A stretch of DNA of 19,245 nt from CADEED01 sp044871085 (lineage in GTDB: Bacteria; Pseudomonadota; Gammaproteobacteria; Steroidobacterales; Steroidobacteraceae). The translations under genes and the position numbers were made by a program. Below are positions 14,902-19,245 of this stretch, piece after piece (positions within the stretch are counted from its first letter, which is position 1; every line of letters starts with the position of its first letter). The stretch spans positions 1 to 19,245 of the forward strand of contig JBIOZI010000277.1 of assembly GCA_044871085.1 (NCBI GenBank), given 5' to 3'. The notes under the pieces were generated by a model. That model saw only the letters and a list, made by a program, of their open reading frames with translations. It was not told the origin of the DNA and did no database searches.

Positions 14902-16209
14902 ATGTCCACGCAGCCGACGAAGGCGCGCTACAAGGTGATCGCGATCACCGCCGCGCTCGCCATGGTCACGTACCTCGACCGTGCCTGCATCGGTTCGATG
15001 AAGACCGAGATCTCGCGCGACTTCGATCTCGATCCGGCGCAGTTCGCCTGGGCCGCGAACGCCTTCCTGTTCATGTACGCGATCTTCGAGATCCCCACGG
15101 CGCGCTGGGCCGACCAGCGCGGTGCCAAGTCCGTGCTCACGCGCATCGTCACGTGGTGGTCCACGTTCACGATCCTCACCGCCGGCGCGTGGAGCTACCC
15201 CTCGCTGCTCGCCACGCGCGCTCTGTTCGGCGTCGGCGAGGCCGGCGCGTGGCCCTGCATGGCCCGCGTGATGTCGCGCTGGATCCCCCTGCACATGCGC
15301 GCCTCCGCCAAGGGTTTGTTCTTCGCCGCGGCGTACGCGTCGGCCGGCGTCACGACCTGGGCGGTGCCCCAGCTGCTGGAGCACATGAGCTGGCGAACGC
15401 TGCTGGTCATCTTCGGCGGCGTGGGTTTCATCTGGGTGCTGGTGTGGCAGCTGTGGTTCCGCGACGAGCCCGCGGATCACCCGGCCACGAACCAGGCCGA
15501 GCGCGCGTTGATCCTCGCGGACCGCCCGCCGGCGGCCGAGAGCCCGCGCGGCTGGGCGTTCTGGGGCAACCTGCTCCGGCAGCGCAACGTGCGGCTGCTG
15601 TGCTTCCTCTACATGCCGAACTGCTGCGCGTTCTACTTCTGCATCACGTGGTTTCCGTCCTATCTGCACGAATACCACCACTTCGAAAGCGCACAGCTCG
15701 GCACCATCGCATCGCTGCCGCTGTTCCTGAGCGTGGCCACGCAGTTCCTCGGCGGCTGGTGGTCCGACCGCGTCACCCGCAAGCGCGGCGTCAGCGCCGG
15801 CCGGCGCACGCCCGGCGTCGCGGGCTATCTACTCGCGGCGGCCTGCATCGTGGGCGCCATCTTGTCGACCGACCCCATCGTCATCGCGCTGTTCATCGCC
15901 GTGGCCACGGGCGCGTGCATGCTGACCACCGCTCCGGCCTGGAGCGCCTGCATCGACATCGGGCGCGAGCATTCGGCCACCGTCGGCGCCACGATGAACA
16001 CCGCCGGGCAGTTCGCGGCCATCGTGTGCCTGTTCGTCACGGGCTATTCGGTGAAATGGACCCACAGCTGGAACGTGCCGCTGTGGTTCCTGGCCGCCAT
16101 GTTCCTCATGGGCGCAATCTGCTGGGTGTTCGTCGACCCGAGAAGGCCGGTGATCGGCGGCGCGGCGCTGGCCGGGCCCGGTGTGCCCGCGCTGGCCGCG
16201 GCCGGCTAG
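14902..16209 (+). CDS. MFS transporter, anion:cation symporter (ACS) type
   Basis: Inner-membrane carrier of 435 residues with the twelve-helix MFS pattern and a central cytoplasmic loop (about 187-225). TM1 carries YLDRACIG (about 24-31), matching the YLDR of sugar-acid transporters of the ACS family. The loop between helices 2 and 3 has ARWADQRGAKSVLTRIVTWW (about 67-86), the MFS signature A in its ACS form, followed by RALFGVGEAGAWPCMARVMS. The second half repeats the signature as GGWWSDRVTRKRG (about 284-296). The ribosome site AGGGGG is well placed. The family moves hexuronates, galactarate/glucarate, phthalate and similar organic anions with protons, so a carboxylate released by the neighbouring hydrolases is a reasonable but unproven substrate. 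Its TAG shares CTAG with the convergent gene's stop. The C-terminus after helix 12 is a short Ala/Gly-rich tail. Confidence 0.93.
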   Translation: MSTQPTKARYKVIAITAALAMVTYLDRACIGSMKTEISRDFDLDPAQFAWAANAFLFMYAIFEIPTARWADQRGAKSVLTRIVTWWSTFTILTAGAWSYPSLLATRALFGVGEAGAWPCMARVMSRWIPLHMRASAKGLFFAAAYASAGVTTWAVPQLLEHMSWRTLLVIFGGVGFIWVLVWQLWFRDEPADHPATNQAERALILADRPPAAESPRGWAFWGNLLRQRNVRLLCFLYMPNCCAFYFCITWFPSYLHEYHHFESAQLGTIASLPLFLSVATQFLGGWWSDRVTRKRGVSAGRRTPGVAGYLLAAACIVGAILSTDPIVIALFIAVATGACMLTTAPAWSACIDIGREHSATVGATMNTAGQFAAIVCLFVTGYSVKWTHSWNVPLWFLAAMFLMGAICWVFVDPRRPVIGGAALAGPGVPALAAAG

Positions 16210-16661
16210 ACCGAGAAGTCGCCGCTGCTCGATGGCGCGAGCGCGTACGGCTCGTAGCCACGGGCGTAGCGCAGCGGCTTGCCGGAGACGTCGGCGCGCG
16301 GCGCGGCGGCGGAATCGACGTTCACCGTGTTCTCGATGGAGAACGCCGCGCCCTGGCTGGTGATCGTCAGCGACTTCGCACCGGAGTACGGCAGCGGGAT
16401 GCGCTTCGAGCGGCAGAAGCTGATGATGGCGGCGGCCAGCTCGTGGATGTCGAAATGGCGCCACTCGATCACGTGGTTGTCGGGCAGCCGCACGGCGACG
16501 TCCATGCCGTCGCCGCCGCTGGCATTGCGCACGAACAGCGCGTCCACCACCTCGCCACGCGAGAGCGAGCCGTGCGAGCGGCGGTCGAACTGTACGACCG
16601 CATCCAGCACCGTCTGCAGCGGCAGCACGAGCTGCCGTGTCTCTCTGATAGTGGAAGACAT
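16206..16661 (-). CDS. Unrecognised 151-residue protein
   Basis: I do not recognise a family. It has no signal peptide and no membrane helix, so it is probably cytoplasmic. The N-terminal half looks structured (RETRQLVLPLQTVLDAVVQF, DALFVRNASGGDGMDV, RLPDNHVIEWRHFDIHELAA), followed by IISFCRSKRIPLPYSGAKSL and a beta-like stretch (LTITSQGAAFSIENTVNV). The last 30 residues seem disordered (GYEPYALAPSSSGDFSV). The composition is that of a real protein (varied, hydrophobic periodicity) rather than the Arg/Ala-rich pattern of antisense frames. The ATG at 16661 is taken as start; a TTG two codons earlier is possible. There is no strong ribosome site. It converges on the MFS gene with overlapping stops, and nothing downstream suggests an operon. 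Confidence 0.72.
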   Translation of the reverse strand: MSSTIRETRQLVLPLQTVLDAVVQFDRRSHGSLSRGEVVDALFVRNASGGDGMDVAVRLPDNHVIEWRHFDIHELAAAIISFCRSKRIPLPYSGAKSLTITSQGAAFSIENTVNVDSAAAPRADVSGKPLRYARGYEPYALAPSSSGDFSV

Positions 16662-16765
16662 GGCCAAGAGACTATGCGGGTCCGGGAAAACACCTAGTGC
16701 CGGTCCACAATAACGGCCGGGTTAAATGCCACGGAGCGGAGATTGTGTGATGCGCGTCGCGCCGG

Positions 16766-16783
16766 GCGGCCGCGCGCGGCCGC
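16766..16783. repeat. Perfect 18-bp GC palindrome
   Basis: GCGGCCGCGCGCGGCCGC reads identically on both strands and is made of two GCGGCCGC units. It sits in the non-coding stretch ahead of gene B. It may be a protein-binding or structural element, or a product of extreme GC drift. Confidence 0.55.
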
Positions 16784-16827
16784 GCGCACCGCGCCGGGGC
16801 CGCGCACGGGCAGCGGCGCCACGCGTG

Positions 16828-16860
16828 CGAGCCGCGGCGCATCCGCGGCGCGGCGGCTCG
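16828..16860. repeat. Inverted repeat, 8-bp arms, upstream of gene B
   Basis: CGAGCCGC (16828-16835) and GCGGCTCG (16853-16860) are exact inverted arms with 17 bases between them. The loop can itself pair internally (CCGCGG occurs on both sides). A weak AT stretch (GTTTAACC) follows about ten bases later, so a terminator facing right is conceivable but no gene ends here on the plus strand. Confidence 0.4.
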
Positions 16861-16991
16861 ACCGCGACGTTTAACCAATCCCCTAGGGAGTGACGGACGA
16901 GTCACAGTCCGTGCGCCGAGCGCGTCGGCATCGCACACATCGCCGGCCTAACAATTGCGGCGCATGAACTCCGAAGGCTAATTTCACAGCC

Positions 16992-17720
16992 ATGAAAACC
17001 GTCGCTGCAAAACGTCTCGCGAAGCTGCTCGGTTATGTTTCCTGCCTGGCGCTGTTCGCCGGACCGGTCGCCGCGCAGATGGGCCCGATCCAGCCGGTGC
17101 TCGTGCTGCCGGGCGGCAAGAACGAGCTGCCGCACGACCGGCCCGATCTCGACGACAACTACTCCGTGCCCGTCGACGTCTTCGTCGACGCCGCGGGCAA
17201 GGTCACCAACGCGGTAGTTAGCCAATCGACCGGCAATGCCACCGCCGACGGGCTCGGCGCGGCGTACATCCGCGGGCGCCAGTTCCTGCCGGCGCTCGAT
17301 GCCAGGGGCGAGGCGGTGTCCGGCCTGGTGCGCGTCAGTGTCAGCATGTTCAAGCGTGGCGGCCGCAACGTCGTGAAGGTCCTGGTCAAGCCGCCGCTGG
17401 CGTCGGAGACCCAGCGCGTGGAGAACCTCATGTGCGCCGACTTCCTCTGGGAAGTCGAGCGGCTCAAGGAGGAAGCGCACGTCCACGACCGCAGCTTCGA
17501 AGTGATGCCGTATGTCTCGGCGCAGATGTACGTGAAGCGGCACGGCGTGTCCGACGAGCAGCAAGGCAGGTTCTGGGACCGCTGGCCGGATGCGCTGGAG
17601 AAAGTCATCGACCGCTGTGAGAAGGAGCCGTTGAAGCTGTACTTCACGGAAGTCCTGGTGCCCTCGCTCGACGGCGCCATGCCGACCAAGGACCTCGAGA
17701 CCGCCTCCGCCTCGCGCTGA
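16992..17720 (+). CDS. Secreted protein (gene B): TonB-C-like module plus HdeA-like two-cysteine domain
   Basis: Predicted periplasmic protein of 242 residues and a full-length paralogue of gene A. Signal peptide about 1-28 (GPVAA before QMGPIQPV), matching QVGPIEP in gene A. Residues about 57-118 form a TonB-C-like unit (VPVDVFVDAAGKVTNAVV, then YIRGRQFLPALDARGEAV). The second domain runs from about 142 to 226: NLMCADFLWEVERL with C148, MPYVSAQMYV, and VIDRCEKEPLKLYFTEVLVP with C209. The Cys spacing of 61 equals that in gene A, and the surroundings recall HdeA. The Shine-Dalgarno is weak (GAAGG lies rather far upstream). A hairpin follows the stop. Function unknown; a periplasmic protein-protein or acid/redox-stress role is a guess from the two domains. 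The TonB-C similarity alone would lead to annotation as an energy transducer, but the anchoring helix of TonB is missing. Confidence 0.87.
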   Translation: MKTVAAKRLAKLLGYVSCLALFAGPVAAQMGPIQPVLVLPGGKNELPHDRPDLDDNYSVPVDVFVDAAGKVTNAVVSQSTGNATADGLGAAYIRGRQFLPALDARGEAVSGLVRVSVSMFKRGGRNVVKVLVKPPLASETQRVENLMCADFLWEVERLKEEAHVHDRSFEVMPYVSAQMYVKRHGVSDEQQGRFWDRWPDALEKVIDRCEKEPLKLYFTEVLVPSLDGAMPTKDLETASASR

Positions 17721-17735
17721 GACAGCCAGAGGGAC

Positions 17736-17770
17736 CGCGGGGCGGGCGCAACCTCCACGCCCGCTCCGCG
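17736..17770. terminator. Hairpin between convergent gene B and the YCII gene
   Basis: Arms 17736-17747 and 17759-17770 form a 12-bp stem with one G-U pair and an 11-base loop. GAGAC/GTCTC further out could extend the structure. It lies 16 bases after the gene B stop, where a terminator serving one or both convergent genes is expected. There is no T-run on either side, so termination strength is uncertain. Confidence 0.5.
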
Positions 17771-17838
17771 AGTCTCCAGTTCCGCGATGGCGCCGCTCGC
17801 GCCGCTTCCTTCGGTCCGGCCGCGCGCCCCAACGACGT

Positions 17839-18276
17839 CTAACTGCGTGACTGCCGCTGCTCGATCTTCGCGCGCAGGCGGTCTTCCTGCGCCCGCAGCT
17901 CCGGCGTGAGCTCCGCGCCGAAATCCTCGGCCTCGAAGATCGGCCGGATCTCCAGCTCGCCCTCCTGACCCGGCATGGGGTTGGGGCAGCGCCGCGCCCA
18001 GGCCACGGCGTCGTCCATCGACTTCACGTTCCAGAGCCAGAAGCCGGCGATCAGCTCCTTCGTCTGCGCGAACGGTCCATCGACCACGGTGGTGTGCTCT
18101 GCGGCGAACCTGATGCGCTTGCCCTTCGAGCTCGGATGCAGTCCTTCACCGGCCTGCATGACGCCGGCGTTGACCAGCTCCTCGTTGTACCGGCCCATGT
18201 CCGCGAGCAGTTTTTCGCTGGGCATGACGCCCGCTTCACTGTCGGCACTGGCTTTCACGATCACCATGACTTTCAT
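17839..18276 (-). CDS. YCII-related / DGPF-domain protein
   Basis: Small cytoplasmic protein of 145 residues. The start at 18276 is fixed by a strong AAGGAG ribosome site. The sequence begins MKVMVIVKASADSEAG, then has PSEKLLADMGRYNEELVNAG, and contains the family hallmark VVDGPFAQTKELIAGFWLWN (about 64-83) followed by SMDDAVAWARRCP and EIRPIFEAEDFG. These match the dimeric ferredoxin-like YCII/DGPF fold often encoded beside ECF sigma factors of the SigJ/sigma-70 type. No sigma-factor gene lies in this window, so it stands alone here. A charged tail (about 120-145) follows the fold. Catalytic activity is not established for this subgroup. It converges on gene B. Confidence 0.92.
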   Translation of the reverse strand: MKVMVIVKASADSEAGVMPSEKLLADMGRYNEELVNAGVMQAGEGLHPSSKGKRIRFAAEHTTVVDGPFAQTKELIAGFWLWNVKSMDDAVAWARRCPNPMPGQEGELEIRPIFEAEDFGAELTPELRAQEDRLRAKIEQRQSRS

Positions 18277-18616
18277 ATCGGTCTCCTTCGATTGGCTCGT
18301 ATTCCATAGCCGAGCGGCCACCCGCGTTTTCGACATCGAACCCGCTCCAGGGTGCCGGGAGCGCCCGGCCCCCACCGTCGGGGCATGCTGCCGCCCGGCG
18401 TCTTCCCGCGGCGACAACGCCCGATTCCCGTCGTTTTGCCGGCAATGGCTGTCAGGCCTCCGCCAACTGTCCTACGGGCTGTTAGGCGCTGCGAAATTAC
18501 CCTGGCGGCGTCGTTCTCGCGCCCGCGCGGCTTCCACGTGGCGGGCGGCAGCCTAACAAGGCTGGCGAACCAGACGAATTCAGAAATCGGACAAGTACCA
18601 GGTGAAGGAGAGATCC
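18277..18616. other. 340-base gene-free stretch with nested inverted repeats
   Basis: No convincing gene is visible. The left part must hold the promoter of the minus-strand YCII gene. TTGCCGGCAA (18436-18445) is a perfect 10-base palindrome. A larger nested repeat occupies 18480-18558. The right end, with AT-richer sequence and GGAGAG just before 18617, is the leader of the lipoprotein gene. Confidence 0.6.
18480..18558. repeat. Nested inverted repeat with TGTTAGGC / GCCTAACA arms
   Basis: Outer arms TGTTAGGC (18480-18487) and GCCTAACA (18551-18558) are exact inverses. Within them CGCCCGC (18520-18526) pairs with GCGGGCG (18541-18547), and a CCACGTGG palindrome (18534-18541) overlaps the inner loop. 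The arms match the sequence class of integron recombination boxes, but their order is reversed, so I do not call it attC. It lies 58 bases upstream of the lipoprotein start and may fold in its leader. Confidence 0.5.
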
Positions 18617-19216
18617 ATGCGAATTTCCAGTGCATTGCTGGCCGTTGCCGCGGCCGCTCTGTTGGTGACCGGCTGCGCCAAACAACGTGAGCCGGCGACG
18701 AAGGCGCTCGACCAGATCGAGAAGTCGCTCGCCGAGGTGAAAGAGGATGCCGCGAAATACGCGCCCGATGGATTGAAGGGCGTCGAAGCACAGCTCGCGC
18801 GGCTCAAGACCAGCCTCGACAACAAGGACTACGAGAACGTGCTCGCCGGCAGCCCGCAGCTCGAGAAGGCCGTGGACTCGCTCAAGAGCGCGGTGTCGTC
18901 CGGCAAGGCCCAGGCCCGCGCCGCGTTCGCCGCCGCCAAGAGCGAGTGGGACAGCCTGAACGCCGAAGTGCCGAAGATGGTGGAGTCCATCCAGACGCGT
19001 GTCGATGCGCTGTCGAAGTCGAAGCGCCTGCCGTGGGGCATCAACAAGGACGAGTTCGAGGGCGCGAAGAGCGCGTTCGAGTCGATGAAGTCCACGTGGG
19101 CCGATGCCAGCGCCGAGGCGAAGAAGGGCGACCCCGTCGAGGCCACCAGCAAGGGCAAGTCGGCGAAGGGCATGGGCCAGGAGATCATCGACCAACTGAA
19201 GATCAAGCAGAGCTGA
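18617..19216 (+). CDS. Helical outer-membrane-type lipoprotein, function unknown
   Basis: Lipoprotein of 199 residues. The ATG at 18617 is preceded by GGAGAG at good spacing; an ATG at 18602 would disrupt the signal sequence. The lipobox is LVTGC with C20 as the lipidated residue, and Ala at +2 predicts sorting to the outer membrane. The mature part is highly charged and looks helical or coiled-coil throughout (ALDQIEKSLAEVKEDAAKYA, GVEAQLARLKTSLDNKDYEN, LEKAVDSLKSAVSSGKAQAR), with a WGINKDEFEGAKSAFESMKS segment (about 143-162) and a Lys/Gly-rich tail. No named domain is recognised. A frame beginning at its stop codon suggests a cotranslated neighbour. A role as a periplasmic spacer or stress lipoprotein is only a guess. 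Confidence 0.88.
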   Translation: MRISSALLAVAAAALLVTGCAKQREPATKALDQIEKSLAEVKEDAAKYAPDGLKGVEAQLARLKTSLDNKDYENVLAGSPQLEKAVDSLKSAVSSGKAQARAAFAAAKSEWDSLNAEVPKMVESIQTRVDALSKSKRLPWGINKDEFEGAKSAFESMKSTWADASAEAKKGDPVEATSKGKSAKGMGQEIIDQLKIKQS

Positions 19217-19245
19217 TGATGCGCATCCACGGAATGTTGATGGCC
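19216..19245 (+). CDS. Possible start of next gene, cut by window edge
   Basis: ATG at 19216 shares its first base with the lipoprotein's TGA, and a second in-frame ATG follows at 19219. Ten codons are visible (MMRIHGMLMA), resembling the beginning of a signal or membrane segment. Translational coupling to the lipoprotein is plausible, but too little is present to identify it. Confidence 0.4.
   Translation, partial: MMRIHGMLMA

Larger units (their letters stand above)
16662..16991. other. 330-base gene-free stretch with clustered inverted repeats, upstream of gene B
   Basis: No credible gene is visible here: open frames are short and Arg/Ala/Pro-rich. The middle is almost purely G and C. 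It holds a perfect 18-bp palindrome (16766-16783), arms CGAGCCGC/GCGGCTCG (16828-16860), CCCTAGGG (16881-16888), and ACGGAC/GTCCGT (16893-16912). The last 130 bases become more AT-rich and contain GCCTAACAATTG (16946-16957), where the promoter of gene B probably lies. The 5' control sequence of the minus-strand gene at 16661 should occupy the first 50 bases. Confidence 0.6.

Noticed and set aside
14550..16697. Long plus-strand frame overlapping lemA and the MFS gene
   Set aside because: It is a shifted frame of the MFS gene with a His/Arg-rich product, whereas the MFS frame has all family signatures and a strong ribosome site.
16672..16938. Small minus-strand frame in the stretch upstream of gene B
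   Set aside because: The product is Arg/Ala/Pro-rich without structure, has no ribosome site, and overlaps the palindromes.
18480..18558. Integron attC site
   Set aside because: The boxes occur as GTTRRRY then RYYYAAC, the reverse of attC order, and there is no integrase or cassette array in the window.

Overview
The window is a very GC-rich, densely coded stretch of a Gram-negative chromosome. It carries two TonB-dependent receptors with C-terminal aromatic residues, several signal-peptide proteins, an outer-membrane-type lipoprotein and a CadC-like one-component regulator with a TolB-like propeller. This combination suits a gammaproteobacterium of the Xanthomonadales/Steroidobacteraceae type. 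The lineage is an inference from style and gene content; no rRNA or tRNA gene is present to fix it.

Layout from left to right: (1) an AraC-family regulator running off the left edge (minus strand), divergent from a small secreted protein, called gene A here (1027-1716). (2) A 714-residue membrane-anchored winged-helix regulator with a periplasmic PD40 propeller (minus), whose stop codon overlaps that of gene A. (3) Divergent from it, two tandem paralogous TonB-dependent receptors (3936-5975 and 6114-8174). (4) A long minus-strand block reading LemA, DUF2207 membrane protein, alpha/beta-hydrolase esterase, beta-lactamase-like serine hydrolase (14837 down to 8178), with a 4-base start/stop overlap, a 66-base gap and a 19-base gap. 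(5) A plus-strand MFS transporter of the anion:cation symporter type, divergent from lemA, meeting an unrecognised 151-residue protein tail to tail. (6) Gene B (16992-17720), a paralogue of gene A. (7) A YCII/DGPF-type small protein (minus), a structured non-coding stretch, a lipoprotein, and the first bases of a possible coupled gene at the right edge.

A plausible working picture is that the CadC-like sensor and the AraC regulator control uptake through the twin receptors, while the esterase/serine-hydrolase pair processes a compound in the periplasm and the MFS carrier moves a carboxylate product across the inner membrane. Only the gene adjacency is seen; the substrate and the functional link are inferred.

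The most unusual item is the gene A / gene B family: a signal peptide, a TonB-C-like beta/alpha module, then a second domain with two cysteines exactly 61 residues apart in both proteins. The sequence around those cysteines resembles the acid-stress chaperone HdeA. Several inverted repeats stand out in the intergenic stretches: a dyad overlapping a TTGACA box at 963-977, a perfect 18-bp GC palindrome at 16766-16783, and a nested repeat with TGTTAGGC/GCCTAACA arms at 18480-18558.
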